A stretch of 64,000 nucleotides of DNA from Pseudazoarcus pumilus (lineage in GTDB: Bacteria; Pseudomonadota; Gammaproteobacteria; Burkholderiales; Rhodocyclaceae). The notes under the pieces were generated by a model, which worked only from the letters and a program-made list of their open reading frames with translations, made no database searches and was not told where the DNA came from. This document shows, in pieces, positions 54,879 to 64,000 of this stretch (the stretch's first letter is position 1; each line of letters opens with the position of its first letter). The stretch lies in contig NZ_CP025682.1 of the NCBI RefSeq assembly GCF_002872475.1, forward strand, positions 1,178,001 to 1,242,000. The letters run 5' to 3'. The position numbers were made by a program, and so were the translations under genes.

Positions 54879-55403
54879 TCAGGACCCGGAGGTCTTGGGC
54901 TGGATCGTGACGCGGATGCGCGAGTCTTCGCTGCCCTCGGCGGGCAGTCGGTGGGCGGTGTAGTTCTCGGTAAGCGCGTCGTACTCGATGACGTCGCCGC
55001 GCACCACATCGCCGCCGGCACGCACCTGGGCACGGCGGAACAGGGTCGCGGTCTCGTTGCGACCGTCGTACTCGATGCGTTCGGCCTCGCCCTCTACGTA
55101 TTCGTCTACGCCCTCACGCTTTTGCCGGAAGTTCGCCAATTCCCCCTCGGCGGCAGTCGCGACACCGGTCTGGAAGCCGTCCGCGCCCTGTACGACGACG
55201 ATCTTGGCGCCGCGCAGCTCGAGCGTGCCCTGGGTGAGGATCACGTTGCCCTCGAAGGTGTGTGTGCGGTTGCGGTCGTCGACGGTGACCTTGTCGGCTT
55301 CGATGTTGATGGGTTGCTCGCGGTCGGCGCGCTCGGCGTGGGCAGCCAGCGGGGCCAGGAGCAAGAACGCAGCGAGCAGCAGGAAATGGGGGGACTTGGT
55401 CAT
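54879..55403 (-). CDS. lptA: LPS transport periplasmic protein LptA
   Basis: 174 residues with an N-terminal signal (LLLAAFLLLAPLAAHA). The jellyroll begins REQPINIEADKVTVDDRNRT and HTFEGNVILTQGTLELRGAK, the OstA_N pattern. It bridges LptC to the outer-membrane LptD. It overlaps lptC by 4 bases. Confidence 0.93.
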   Translation of the reverse strand: MTKSPHFLLLAAFLLLAPLAAHAERADREQPINIEADKVTVDDRNRTHTFEGNVILTQGTLELRGAKIVVVQGADGFQTGVATAAEGELANFRQKREGVDEYVEGEAERIEYDGRNETATLFRRAQVRAGGDVVRGDVIEYDALTENYTAHRLPAEGSEDSRIRVTIQPKTSGS

Positions 55404-55972
55404 TGTCGGTTCCGTGGTGAACGGGGCATCTGAACTCTAGCATCGCCGACGAGTTCGAGAACGCCCGAGATGTTGTCCGCACGCAGGCCATTGCCGTACG
55501 CGGTGATGTTACCGTGTTTGAGCACGACAGGGGCATCGCTGAAGGCGCGCTGAGTGTCGGGCCAGTAGCGCATGCGCTCGGTTTCCAGACGCATCGCCGG
55601 ATCGCTGACGGTGGCGTCGCGCTCGACTTCGACCTCGCCCTCGAGCAGGACGTTTTCCAGGCCGGCCGCCGCTTCGGCTTCGCGCGCGCGGATGCGCAGC
55701 TCACCCTCGGCCGTCTCGTAGAGCAGGCGCGGTTCGATGAGGTCGGTCACGTCGGACAGCGGGTAGTGCACGATGCGCTCGGAGGTCAGTTCGTAGTGCG
55801 GCTGGCCGGCTTCGTCGAAGCTCGTCATGCGGATGTTGGAGCCGATGAAGTCCGGGTCGGTGCGCTCGACGCGCGGCACTTCCTCGGGGCTGCGCGTGAT
55901 GCGCTCGAGCCAGAAGGTGAGCGCGGCGAGCAACAGCAGGGCGATGACGGGATAGATGCGGTCGTTGCTCAT
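55400..55972 (-). CDS. lptC: LPS export protein LptC
   Basis: 190 residues with one N-terminal transmembrane helix (IYPVIALLLLAALTFWL). The periplasmic part contains GSNIRMTSFDEAGQPHYELT and a YTAYGNGLRAD-like end. It anchors the LPS bridge to the inner-membrane LptBFG complex. It sits 8 bp after kdsC on the same message. Confidence 0.92.
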   Translation of the reverse strand: MSNDRIYPVIALLLLAALTFWLERITRSPEEVPRVERTDPDFIGSNIRMTSFDEAGQPHYELTSERIVHYPLSDVTDLIEPRLLYETAEGELRIRAREAEAAAGLENVLLEGEVEVERDATVSDPAMRLETERMRYWPDTQRAFSDAPVVLKHGNITAYGNGLRADNISGVLELVGDARVQMPRSPRNRQ

Positions 55973-55980
55973 CGTCGCCT

Positions 55981-56502
55981 TCAGTCCAGGTAACTCGCGA
56001 GCATCGCGTCCAGCCGGCCCTGGGCCTGCAGGATGAAGTCGCACGCCTCGCGCACCGCGCCGCGGCCGCCCGGCCTGCCGGTGACCAGCGCGACGTGCGC
56101 GCGCACGAAAGCGTGGGCGTCGGCCGGCGCGGCGGAAAAGCCGCAACAGCGCAGCACCGGCAGGTCGACGACGTCGTCGCCCATGTAACCGGCGGCCTCG
56201 GGTTCGAGCCCGCGGCGCGAGAGCAGTTCGAGCAGGCAGCGGCGCTTGTCGGACACGCCCATGTGCAGTTCCCCGATGTCGAGGTTGGCCGCGCGCAGTT
56301 CGAGCGCGCGCGAGGCGCGCCCGCTGATGATGGCGATCTCGATGCCGGCCGCGGCGAGCATGCGCAGACCGTGGCCATCGAGGCTGGAGAAGGCCTTGAT
56401 CTCGTCGCCGCCCGGGGTGAAGTACAGGCTGCCGTCGGTGAGTACGCCATCGACGTCGAGGCCCATCAGGCGTACGCGTGCGGCGCGGTTCGCGGCATCC
56501 AT
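55981..56502 (-). CDS. kdsC: 3-deoxy-D-manno-octulosonate 8-phosphate phosphatase
   Basis: 173 residues, HAD superfamily. DVDGVLTDGSLYFTPGGDEI (nucleophile), IAIISGRASRALELRAANLD and YMGDDVVDLPVLRCCGFS (acidic motif) give the KdsC signature. It completes Kdo synthesis. Its ATG shares a base with the kdsD stop. Confidence 0.95.
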   Translation of the reverse strand: MDAANRAARVRLMGLDVDGVLTDGSLYFTPGGDEIKAFSSLDGHGLRMLAAAGIEIAIISGRASRALELRAANLDIGELHMGVSDKRRCLLELLSRRGLEPEAAGYMGDDVVDLPVLRCCGFSAAPADAHAFVRAHVALVTGRPGGRGAVREACDFILQAQGRLDAMLASYLD

Positions 56503-57494
56503 CAGATGACCCTCGCGCGCATCAGGTCGTGCGCGTTGAGCGCACCGACGAGCGTCGTGCGGTCCTCGACGACGAGGATCTGCGTGATGCGTCGACGTTC
56601 CATGATCTCGGCCGCTTCGACGGCGAGCGCGTCCGCCCCGATGCTTTGCGCGTCGCGCGTCATGACATCCGCCAGCCGTGTGGTGTGTACGTCGATGCCG
56701 CGTTCGAGCGCGCGGCGCAGGTCGCCGTCGGTGAAGATGCCTGCCAGTCGGCCGGATGCCTCGACCGCCGCGGTCATGCCCAGCCCGCCGCGCGTCATGG
56801 CCAGCAGCGCCTCGGCAAGCGTGGCTTCGGGGCGCACCTGCGGTACCTGTTCGGCCGGGCGCATGACGTCGCGCACGCGGGTGAGCAGGCGCCGCCCCAG
56901 TGCGCCGCCGGGGTGCGCGTGGGCGAAGTCGTCGGCGCTGAAGCCGCGCGCGTCGAGCAGCGCCACCGCGAGCGCGTCGCCCAGGGCGAGCGCAGCCGTG
57001 GTGCTGGCCGTCGGCGCCAGGTTGAGCGGGCAGGCTTCCTCGGCGACAGCCGCGTCCAGATGCACATCGGCCGCACGCGCCAGCGGGGAGGCCGAATTGC
57101 CGGTGATCGCGATCAGGCTCGCCCCGCGTCGCTTGATCAGCGGCACGATGGTCAGGATCTCCTCGCTGGTGCCCGAGTTTGACAGCGCGATGAGTACGTC
57201 GTCGCGGGTGATCATGCCCAGATCGCCATGCGCGGCTTCGGCCGCATGCACGAAGTAGGCCGGCGTGCCGGTGCTCGCCAGCGTGGCGGCGAGCTTGCGG
57301 CCGATGTGGCCGGATTTGCCGATGCCGGTGACCAGAACGCGGCCGTCTCGCGCGAGCACCAGTTCGACGGCGCGTTCGAATTCGCCGCCGATGCGCTCGA
57401 TCAGCGACGCGATGGCGTCGGCCTCGATGCGCAATACGCGCCGCGCCATGTCGCTCGCGCGGTGTTTCGGCGGTGCTGGGAGCGGATCGGTCAT
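56502..57494 (-). CDS. kdsD: Arabinose-5-phosphate isomerase
   Basis: 330 residues. SIS domain (VLVTGIGKSGHIGRKLAATL, IALSNSGTSEEILTIVPLIK) plus two C-terminal CBS domains, as in KdsD/KpsF. It makes arabinose-5-phosphate for Kdo. ATG at 57494. It is the first gene of kdsD-kdsC-lptC-lptA-enoyl-CoA hydratase and is divergent from mlaF. Confidence 0.95.
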   Translation of the reverse strand: MTDPLPAPPKHRASDMARRVLRIEADAIASLIERIGGEFERAVELVLARDGRVLVTGIGKSGHIGRKLAATLASTGTPAYFVHAAEAAHGDLGMITRDDVLIALSNSGTSEEILTIVPLIKRRGASLIAITGNSASPLARAADVHLDAAVAEEACPLNLAPTASTTAALALGDALAVALLDARGFSADDFAHAHPGGALGRRLLTRVRDVMRPAEQVPQVRPEATLAEALLAMTRGGLGMTAAVEASGRLAGIFTDGDLRRALERGIDVHTTRLADVMTRDAQSIGADALAVEAAEIMERRRITQILVVEDRTTLVGALNAHDLMRARVI

Positions 57495-57695
57495 TGCTGC
57501 GGGAAACGGCGCCGGGAGTGGATCGCGGCAGTATAGCAAAGCCCGCGTCACAGCTTGTTCCGCGAAGCGTTGGCGGCTGCAGGTCGCGCCCGGTGGCGGT
57601 GTTGTGCGGGCAGGGCAGGTGTTGCGTCCAGACAACGGTCCGACGGGGCTTCTCTGCTAGACTTCGCCGCTACTTCCTGCTCGGGTTTCGCTGCC

Positions 57696-58514
57696 TTGCA
57701 ATCCGCCTCAGAACAACCTCTCGTTCGCCTTCAGGGGGTCCGTTTCGCCTACGGTGAGCGCGCCATCCTGGACGGTGTCGACCTCTCCGTGCGACGCGGT
57801 CAGGTGGTTGCGATCATGGGCGGCAGTGGTTGCGGCAAGACCACGCTGCTGCGCCTGATCGGCGGGCAGTTGCGTGCAGCGGCCGGCCAGGTCGAAGTCG
57901 ATGGCCAGGAACTGGGCGCGCTGGGCACGCACGATCTGTACGCGCTGCGCAGGCGCATGGGCATGCTGTTCCAGTTCGGCGCGCTGTTTACCGACATGAG
58001 CGTGTTCGAGAACGTCGCCTTTCCGCTACGCGAGCACACCGATCTGCCCGAGAGCATGCTGCGCGATCTGGTGTTGATGAAGCTCAACGCGGTCGGGTTG
58101 CGCGGTGCGGCGGAACTTGCCACGTCGGAATTGTCCGGCGGCATGGCGCGTCGTGTTGCACTGGCTCGCGCGATTGCGCTCGATCCGATGCTGATCATGT
58201 ACGACGAGCCCTTCGCCGGGCTCGACCCGATCTCGCTGGGCGTGATCGGTCAGCTCATTCGCCGCCTCAATGATGCGCTGGGTGCGAGCACGGTGATGGT
58301 CACGCACGACGTGCATGAGTCGCTCGAGATCGTCGACTACGTGTATTTCGTCTCTGACGGCAAGATCGTTGCCGAGGGTACGCCCGAGGAAATCCGCGCG
58401 TCGAGCGACGCCTTCGTGCATCAGTTCATCAACGCCGAGGCCGACGGACCGGTGCCTTTCCATTACCCGGCGCCGGCCTTTGGCGACAGCCTGCTGCGCG
58501 GGAGCGCGACATGA
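57696..58514 (+). CDS. mlaF: Mla phospholipid transport ATPase MlaF
   Basis: About 272 residues from a TTG at 57696, which gives the usual length; the frame is open further upstream but has no family similarity there. Walker [10 protein letters not shown], signature LSGGMARR and Walker [12 protein letters not shown]. It powers phospholipid movement between membranes. It overlaps mlaE. Confidence 0.9.
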   Translation: MQSASEQPLVRLQGVRFAYGERAILDGVDLSVRRGQVVAIMGGSGCGKTTLLRLIGGQLRAAAGQVEVDGQELGALGTHDLYALRRRMGMLFQFGALFTDMSVFENVAFPLREHTDLPESMLRDLVLMKLNAVGLRGAAELATSELSGGMARRVALARAIALDPMLIMYDEPFAGLDPISLGVIGQLIRRLNDALGASTVMVTHDVHESLEIVDYVYFVSDGKIVAEGTPEEIRASSDAFVHQFINAEADGPVPFHYPAPAFGDSLLRGSAT

Positions 58515-59302
58515 GCACCGTCTCGGCCGTGCGCCGCCTCGGCGCGATGGTCAGCGCGGGCGTGTGGCGGCTCGGGTTTGCCGCGCGCTTTTTCGCGATG
58601 CTGCTGGTGTATTCGGGGCAGTCGCTGCGCCGCGTGCATCTGACCATCCGCGAAATCTATTTCAGCGGCGTGCTCTCCTTGCTGATCATCGTCGTCTCCG
58701 GGCTGTTCGTCGGCATGGTGCTCGGGCTGCAGGGCTACGAGACGCTGCAGCGCTTCGGTTCGGGCGATGCGCTGGGCGTGCTGGTCGCGCTGTCGCTGAC
58801 GCGTGAACTCGGCCCGGTGGTGGCCGGGCTGTTGTTCGCCAGCCGCGCCGGCTCGGCGGTCACGGCCGAGATCGGTCTGATGAAGACCACCGAACAGCTC
58901 AAGGCCATGGACATGATGGCGGTCAACCCGATCGCACGTGTGGTCGCACCGCGCTTCTGGGGTGGCGTGATCTCGATGCCGCTGCTCGCGGCGATCTTCA
59001 CCGCGATGGGCATCCTCGGCGGCTGGCTGATCGGCGTGGTCGTCATCGGCGTCGATGCCGGGGCCTTCTGGTCGCAGATGCAGGCGGCGGTCGATTTCCG
59101 CTACGACATCATGAACGGCGTCATCAAGAGCGTCGTGTTCGGGGTCGCAGTTTCGTTGATCGCGGTGTTCGAAGGTTACGATTGCCATCCCACCGCCGAG
59201 GGCATCTCACGCGCGATCACGCGCACCGTCGTCACCTCGGCGCTGGCGATCCTGGCGTTGGACTTCATTCTCACCTCATTCATGTTCCGGGGGACGTCAT
59301 GA
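58511..59302 (+). CDS. mlaE: Mla permease MlaE
   Basis: 263 residues with five or six membrane helices. The MlaE hallmarks [20 protein letters not shown] and [20 protein letters not shown] are complete. It forms the inner-membrane part of MlaFEDB. The ATG overlaps mlaF and the end overlaps mlaD. Confidence 0.95.
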   Translation: MSTVSAVRRLGAMVSAGVWRLGFAARFFAMLLVYSGQSLRRVHLTIREIYFSGVLSLLIIVVSGLFVGMVLGLQGYETLQRFGSGDALGVLVALSLTRELGPVVAGLLFASRAGSAVTAEIGLMKTTEQLKAMDMMAVNPIARVVAPRFWGGVISMPLLAAIFTAMGILGGWLIGVVVIGVDAGAFWSQMQAAVDFRYDIMNGVIKSVVFGVAVSLIAVFEGYDCHPTAEGISRAITRTVVTSALAILALDFILTSFMFRGTS

Positions 59303-59763
59303 GCCGTAGCAGCCTCGACCTGTGGGTCGGGATCTTCGTCCTGGTCGGCATCGGCGCACTGTTCTTTCTCGCCTTGCGCGTGGGCAACGTGTCCAGCGTC
59401 GACCTCTCCAACGCCTACGTGGTGCGCGGGCAGTTCGACAACATCGGCGGGCTCAAGGTGCGCGCACCGGTCAAGAGCGCCGGTGTGGTGGTGGGGCGCG
59501 TCGACTCGATCGATTTCGACAACAATAGCTTTCGCGCCGAAGTGCGCATGAAAGTCTCGAGCGATTACGAATTCCCGCGCGATACGATCGCCTCCATCCT
59601 CACCTCCGGGCTGCTCGGCGAGCAATACATCGGGCTCGACCCGGGTGGCGACATCGAGATGCTCGAAGATGGCGAGATCTTGCAGATCACCCAGTCGGCG
59701 ATCGTGCTCGAGAAGCTCATCGGACAATTCCTGTTCGACCGTGCGCAGGCTCCGCAGGAATGA
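59299..59763 (+). CDS. mlaD: Mla MCE-domain protein MlaD
   Basis: 154 residues: an N-terminal anchor ([20 protein letters not shown]) and an MCE domain ([35 protein letters not shown]). It forms a hexameric periplasmic lipid tunnel on MlaE. Confidence 0.95.
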   Translation: MSRSSLDLWVGIFVLVGIGALFFLALRVGNVSSVDLSNAYVVRGQFDNIGGLKVRAPVKSAGVVVGRVDSIDFDNNSFRAEVRMKVSSDYEFPRDTIASILTSGLLGEQYIGLDPGGDIEMLEDGEILQITQSAIVLEKLIGQFLFDRAQAPQE

Positions 59764-59815
59764 CCGGGGTCGCCCGCATCAGACAAGAACGAACCAAGAA
59801 CAAGCGAGAATCGTG

Positions 59816-60670
59816 ATGACAGAGAAACCGAAATCCCGTTCAGTGTTCCTGCTGCTGGCCTGCTGCGTGCTGCTGGCCAGCGGCTGTGCCTCGCGTCCGC
59901 ACAATCCGGACGACCCGCTCGAGGGGTACAACCGGGCGATGTTCAGCTTCAACGAGGGCGTGGACAAGGCCGTGCTGAGACCGGCCGCGCAGGCCTACGA
60001 AACGGTCACGCCGGAGCTGGTGCGCACCGGCGTGGGCAACGTGTTCTCGAACATCGGTGACGTGTGGATCGGCGTCAACAACCTGCTGCAGGGCAAGGTC
60101 GGCGACGGCATGTCGGACCTGATGCGCTTTGGCATCAACACCGTGTTCGGCATTCTCGGCATCTTCGACGTCGCGACCGAGGCGGGACTGCCCAAGCATG
60201 ACGAGGATCTGGGGCAGACGCTGGCGGTATGGGGCGTGGGTGACGGGGCCTACGTGGTGCTGCCGCTGCTCGGTCCGCGCACGGTGCGCGACGCGGTGGC
60301 CACGCCGGTCGACATCAAGGGCGGCGGGCTGGTTCCGATCGATCACGTGCGCACGCGCAATTCGCTGATCGCGCTGCGCGTGGTGCATGGTCGCTCGATG
60401 CTTCTCGGGGCCGACCGTACGCTCGACGAGCAACTCGACAAGTATGCCTTCGTGCGCGACGCCTATCTGCAGCAGCGCCGCTTCAAGATTCATGACGGCA
60501 ATCCGCCGCTCGAGTACGAGGACTTCGACAATGGCGCGTCCTCGCGCGGCACGATGTACCGGGCACTTCCCGATGCGGTGGCGTTCGCGGCGGTGTCGGA
60601 AATCGAATTCGTCGAGCCGTTCGTGGTCGAACGCGAACGCTTCGAACCGATGGCGGGAGATCTGCGATGA
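59816..60670 (+). CDS. mlaA: Outer-membrane lipoprotein MlaA (VacJ)
   Basis: 284 residues. Lipobox LASGCASR marks a lipoprotein Cys near residue 24. DPLEGYNRAMFSFNEGVDKA and the GAYVVLPLLGPRTVRDAV block identify VacJ/MlaA. It removes misplaced phospholipid from the outer leaflet and hands it to MlaC. In this operon it lies between mlaD and mlaC. Confidence 0.95.
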   Translation: MTEKPKSRSVFLLLACCVLLASGCASRPHNPDDPLEGYNRAMFSFNEGVDKAVLRPAAQAYETVTPELVRTGVGNVFSNIGDVWIGVNNLLQGKVGDGMSDLMRFGINTVFGILGIFDVATEAGLPKHDEDLGQTLAVWGVGDGAYVVLPLLGPRTVRDAVATPVDIKGGGLVPIDHVRTRNSLIALRVVHGRSMLLGADRTLDEQLDKYAFVRDAYLQQRRFKIHDGNPPLEYEDFDNGASSRGTMYRALPDAVAFAAVSEIEFVEPFVVERERFEPMAGDLR

Positions 60671-61293
60671 AGAACCTGTTGCTGGCCCTGTGTTTCGCGC
60701 TTGCTGCGCCCTTCGCGGTGGCGTCGGTGCCGAACGACAAGCCCGACGAACTGGTGCGTGCGCTGACCGAGGAAGTGCTCGAGATCCTGCAAACGGATGA
60801 ACGCTTGAAGAACGGTGACACCGATCGCGCGGTCAAGCTGATCGAGGAGACGGTGCTACCGCATTTCGATTTTCGCCGCATGACGATGCTGGCGGTCGGG
60901 CGCGACTGGCGTAACGCCTCCGAGGCGCAGCGTGATCGTCTCGTCGATGCCTTCTACGACATGCTGGTGCGCACCTATTCGAATGCGCTCACCGAATACA
61001 GCGACCAGAAGGTGAACTTCCGTCCGCTGCGCATGAACCCGGACGACCGAACGGTACGCGTGCAGACCCAGATCGAGCAGTCCGGCGGACAGCCGGTGGC
61101 GGTGGACTACGTGCTCGAGCGCCAGGCCGACGGCTGGAAGGTCTTCGATGTCGTCATCGCCGGCGTGAGCCTGGTGACCAATTACCGCAGCACCTTCGCG
61201 CAGGAGATCCGCAATGGCGGCATCGACGGGCTGATTCGCGCGCTCGAGACGCGCGGCAGCGAGATCGCCAAACGAGCCGAGGGGAAATCCTGA
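60667..61293 (+). CDS. mlaC: Mla periplasmic shuttle MlaC
   Basis: 208 residues with an N-terminal signal (LLLALCFALAAPFAVAS). The VLPHFDFRRMTMLAVGRDWR and FYDMLVRTYSNALTEY stretches match MlaC (Tol-Tol-Ttg2). It carries phospholipid across the periplasm. It overlaps mlaA. Confidence 0.94.
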   Translation: MKNLLLALCFALAAPFAVASVPNDKPDELVRALTEEVLEILQTDERLKNGDTDRAVKLIEETVLPHFDFRRMTMLAVGRDWRNASEAQRDRLVDAFYDMLVRTYSNALTEYSDQKVNFRPLRMNPDDRTVRVQTQIEQSGGQPVAVDYVLERQADGWKVFDVVIAGVSLVTNYRSTFAQEIRNGGIDGLIRALETRGSEIAKRAEGKS

Positions 61294-61295
61294 CC

Positions 61296-61589
61296 GTGTC
61301 CGGGGCGCGTCGATTCGCACCGCAGGGTGCGCTGACCATGGCCAATGCCGCAGGCTGTCTGGCCGAGGGCCGCGCTGCGGCGCAGGAGGGCGACCTGGTG
61401 GTCGATTTCTCGCAGGTCCGCGAGGCCGATTCGGCCGCGCTCGCGCTGCTCTTCGACTGGCAGCGCGTCGCTGCGGCGGCCGGCCACGATTTGCGCGTGG
61501 GGGGGCTGCCGCCCGGGCTCGAGAGCCTCGCGGCGCTGTACGGCGTGGCCGAGTTGCTGCCGCGCGACGAGGCGGCGGTCAGCACCTGA
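61296..61589 (+). CDS. mlaB: Mla STAS-domain protein MlaB
   Basis: 97 residues from a GTG, sharing its last base with the next gene. STAS fold with DLVVDFSQVREADSAALALL, in which the Ser/Thr position is occupied as in MlaB. It binds MlaF and regulates the ATPase. Confidence 0.85.
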   Translation: MSGARRFAPQGALTMANAAGCLAEGRAAAQEGDLVVDFSQVREADSAALALLFDWQRVAAAAGHDLRVGGLPPGLESLAALYGVAELLPRDEAAVST

Positions 61590-62485
61590 TGTCGGTTCCT
61601 GCACTCAGCATCGAATCGGTCACCAAGCGCTACGGCGACCTCGAAGCCCTGTCTGGTGTCAGCCTGGAGGTCGGGCAGGGGGAGTTTTTCGGCCTGCTCG
61701 GACCCAATGGCGCGGGCAAGACCACGCTGATCTCCGCGCTCGCCGGCTTGGCGCGCCCCACTTCAGGGCGACTGGCGGTGATGGGTCACGACGTCGTTAC
61801 CGACTACCGCAACGCACGCATGCAACTTGGCGTGGTGCCGCAGGAGCTGGTGTTCGACCCCTTCTTCTCGGTGCGCGAGCTGCTGCGCATCCAGTCGGGT
61901 TACTTCGGCATCGCCAACAACGACGCGTGGATCGACGAGGTGCTCGACAGCCTCGACCTGCTGCCCAAGGCCGAATCGAACATGCGCACGCTCTCCGGCG
62001 GCATGAAGCGTCGTGTGCTGGTCGCGCAGGCGCTGGTGCATCGTCCGCCGGTGATCGTGCTCGACGAGCCGACCGCCGGCGTCGACGTCGAACTGCGCCA
62101 GGGCTTGTGGCACTTCATCCGCAAGCTCAATCGCGACGGCCACACCATCGTGCTGACCACGCATTACCTCGAAGAGGCCGAAGCCTTGTGCGGACGCATC
62201 GCGATGCTCAAGGGCGGGCGCGTAGTTGCGCTCGATGCGACGCGCGCACTGCTGCAACGTTTCGCCACCCACAACCTGTCGGTGCGCATGCGCAATCCGG
62301 GCATCGGCGTGGCGCTGGGCGGGACCTCGGCCGAGGATGGCTGGGTCAGTTTCGGCTTCGATACCTACGCCGATGTCGAGCCGCTGCTCATGCGGCTTCG
62401 TGAAGCCGGGGCGGCCGTCGAGGAGATGCGCATCGGCGAGCCCGATCTGGAAGAGGTGTTCGTGGAGGTCATGAGTCGTGCCTGA
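61589..62485 (+). CDS. ABC transporter ATP-binding protein, YadG-like
   Basis: 298 residues. Walker A GPNGAGKTT, signature LSGGMKRR and Walker B VIVLDEPTAGVD; ABC-2 exporter type. It is coupled to mlaB and overlaps the permease, so it belongs to the Mla message. The cargo is not known. Confidence 0.9.
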   Translation: MSVPALSIESVTKRYGDLEALSGVSLEVGQGEFFGLLGPNGAGKTTLISALAGLARPTSGRLAVMGHDVVTDYRNARMQLGVVPQELVFDPFFSVRELLRIQSGYFGIANNDAWIDEVLDSLDLLPKAESNMRTLSGGMKRRVLVAQALVHRPPVIVLDEPTAGVDVELRQGLWHFIRKLNRDGHTIVLTTHYLEEAEALCGRIAMLKGGRVVALDATRALLQRFATHNLSVRMRNPGIGVALGGTSAEDGWVSFGFDTYADVEPLLMRLREAGAAVEEMRIGEPDLEEVFVEVMSRA

Positions 62486-63269
62486 GTTTGCGCCGCGTCC
62501 AGAATCATCGCGCTGGACGGGTTTTCGCACGCTGCTCTACAAGGAGGTGCTGCGCTTCTGGAAGGTCGGCTTCCAGACCGTGATGGCGCCCGTGCTCACG
62601 GCGATCCTGTTCCTGCTGATTTTCTCGCACGTGCTCGACCGCCATGTCACCGTGTATGGCGACATCGGTTACACCACCTTTCTGGTGCCCGGCCTGATCA
62701 TGATGTCGCTGCTGCAGAACGCCTTCGCCAATACCTCGTCTTCGCTGATCCAGAGCAAGATCACCGGCAACATCGTGTTCGTGCTGTTGCCGCCGATCTC
62801 GTATCTGGAGTTCTATTGCGCCTACGTCGGTGCGGCGATGCTGCGAGGCCTGTTCGTCGGCACCGGCGTGCTGCTGGCCGCGATGCCGCTGGTCGAGGTG
62901 CCGATGGCCCATCCGCTGTGGGTGCTGATGTTCGCTCTCGCCGGCGGCGCGATCCTCGGTTCGATGGGGGTCGTCGCGGGCATCGTTGCGGAGAAGTTCG
63001 ACCAGCTCGCGGCCTTCCAGAACTTCCTGATCATGCCGCTGACCATGCTTTCCGGCGTATTCTATTCGATCCATTCGCTGCCCCCGCTGTGGCAGGACGT
63101 CTCGCACGCCAATCCGTTCTTCTACATGATCGACGGATTCCGCTACGGCTTCTTCGGTCAGTCCGACGTGTCGCCGTGGCGCAGTCTGGCGGTTGTCGGC
63201 ATCAGCCTGGCGGTACTCGCAGCGGTCACGCTCGCGCTGCTCGCGCGGGGCTACAAACTACGCAACTGA
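62478..63269 (+). CDS. ABC-2 type permease, YadH-like
   Basis: 263 residues from a GTG, with six membrane helices. The ABC-2 domain has PGLIMMSLLQNAFANTSSSL, VMAPVLTAILFLLIFSHVL and a conserved PLTMLSGVFYSIHSLPPLWQ. It pairs with the preceding ATPase. Confidence 0.9.
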   Translation: MPEFAPRPESSRWTGFRTLLYKEVLRFWKVGFQTVMAPVLTAILFLLIFSHVLDRHVTVYGDIGYTTFLVPGLIMMSLLQNAFANTSSSLIQSKITGNIVFVLLPPISYLEFYCAYVGAAMLRGLFVGTGVLLAAMPLVEVPMAHPLWVLMFALAGGAILGSMGVVAGIVAEKFDQLAAFQNFLIMPLTMLSGVFYSIHSLPPLWQDVSHANPFFYMIDGFRYGFFGQSDVSPWRSLAVVGISLAVLAAVTLALLARGYKLRN

Positions 63270-63292
63270 GCGCAACAGAGGAATTGCAGAAC

Positions 63293-63553
63293 ATGTTTCA
63301 AGCATCGGAAATCGAACGGCTGATCGCGGACGGACTCGATTGCGAATTCGTCGACGTGAAGGGGGATGACGGCGTGCATTTCAGTGCGGTCGTGGTCAGC
63401 CCGCTGTTCGAGGGCATCTCCCTGCCGGACCAGCACCGCATGGTCAAGGCGACGCTGGGCGACCGGCTGGACAGCGGCGAGATCCACGCCCTGGGGCTGA
63501 AGACCTATACGCCGGCGCGCTGGACCACGGTGCGCTCGTCTCTGGGGTACTGA
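63293..63553 (+). CDS. ibaG: BolA-family protein (IbaG/YrbA type)
   Basis: 86 residues. Class-II KH-like BolA fold with VDVKGDDGVHFSAVVVSPLF and HRMVKATLGDRLDSGEIHAL. The His in the latter segment is a likely iron-sulfur ligand with monothiol glutaredoxins. It sits 23 bp after the permease and just before murA, as in many proteobacteria. Confidence 0.92.
   Translation: MFQASEIERLIADGLDCEFVDVKGDDGVHFSAVVVSPLFEGISLPDQHRMVKATLGDRLDSGEIHALGLKTYTPARWTTVRSSLGY

Positions 63554-64000
<447 letters not shown>

Overview
The window is 64 kb of GC-rich bacterial chromosome. Gene content and order fit a betaproteobacterium, most likely of the Rhodocyclales/Azoarcus-Thauera type. The basis is the miaB-phoH-ybeY-corC-lnt and glyQS-gmhB-plsC order, kdsD-kdsC-lptC-lptA divergent from mlaFED-mlaA-mlaC-mlaB, a phasin (polyhydroxyalkanoate granules), a glyoxylate carboligase operon and TRAP transport. 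The genus is inferred from gene content, not from a database match.

Layout. 1-2100: 3' end of a FliD-like gene, then a FetAB-type ABC pair. 2100-8900 is an accessory patch: a mandelate-racemase-family remnant, a HicAB toxin-antitoxin pair with a clear inverted-repeat operator, two nearly identical IS30-family elements (1,083 bp, one base different), a PrxQ-type peroxiredoxin, a 44-residue zinc-ribbon protein, a leucine-rich-repeat gene split by the second IS30 copy and bracketed by short palindromic repeats, a truncated PNPOx-like remnant, and a HepT/MntA pair. 9000-20350 is metabolic and poorly understood: an OsmC-YcaO fusion, an acyl-CoA-dehydrogenase-fold protein with the residue signature of 3-sulfinopropanoyl-CoA desulfinase, a DUF2235 hydrolase, a luciferase-like oxidoreductase, an Old Yellow Enzyme, and an uncharacterised pair made of a probable papain-fold protein and an ATP-grasp ligase. 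20390-26920 is signalling and repair: a MHYT/PAS hybrid histidine kinase translationally coupled to an HD-GYP response regulator, msrB, msrA and an HDOD protein. 26960-32715 is glyoxylate use (glcG-like, ttuD, hyi, gcl) with a divergent LysR regulator. 33220-39170 carries a DMT exporter and a TRAP transporter-amidase operon. 39540-42130 has cspA, hipBA, a degraded reading frame and tRNA-Met. 42187-51776 is a housekeeping run. An ISL3-family element (1,312 bp) sits in the poly-A/U tract of the terminator shared by plsC and the phasin gene. 53240-64000 is envelope biogenesis: phasin, enoyl-CoA hydratase, Lpt/Kdo genes, the Mla operon, a YadGH-type ABC pair, a BolA-family gene and the start of murA.

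How the parts work together. Glyoxylate is carboligated to tartronate semialdehyde (Gcl), isomerised to hydroxypyruvate (Hyi), and enters glycolysis through glycerate (TtuD). Lpt/Kdo/GmhB supply and move lipopolysaccharide while Mla retrieves phospholipid, together maintaining outer-membrane asymmetry. The strongest candidates for undescribed biology are the papain-like/ATP-grasp pair (16236-19812), the OsmC-YcaO fusion (9045-11261), the putative desulfinase (11327-12532) and the repeat-bracketed LRR gene (5449-7879).
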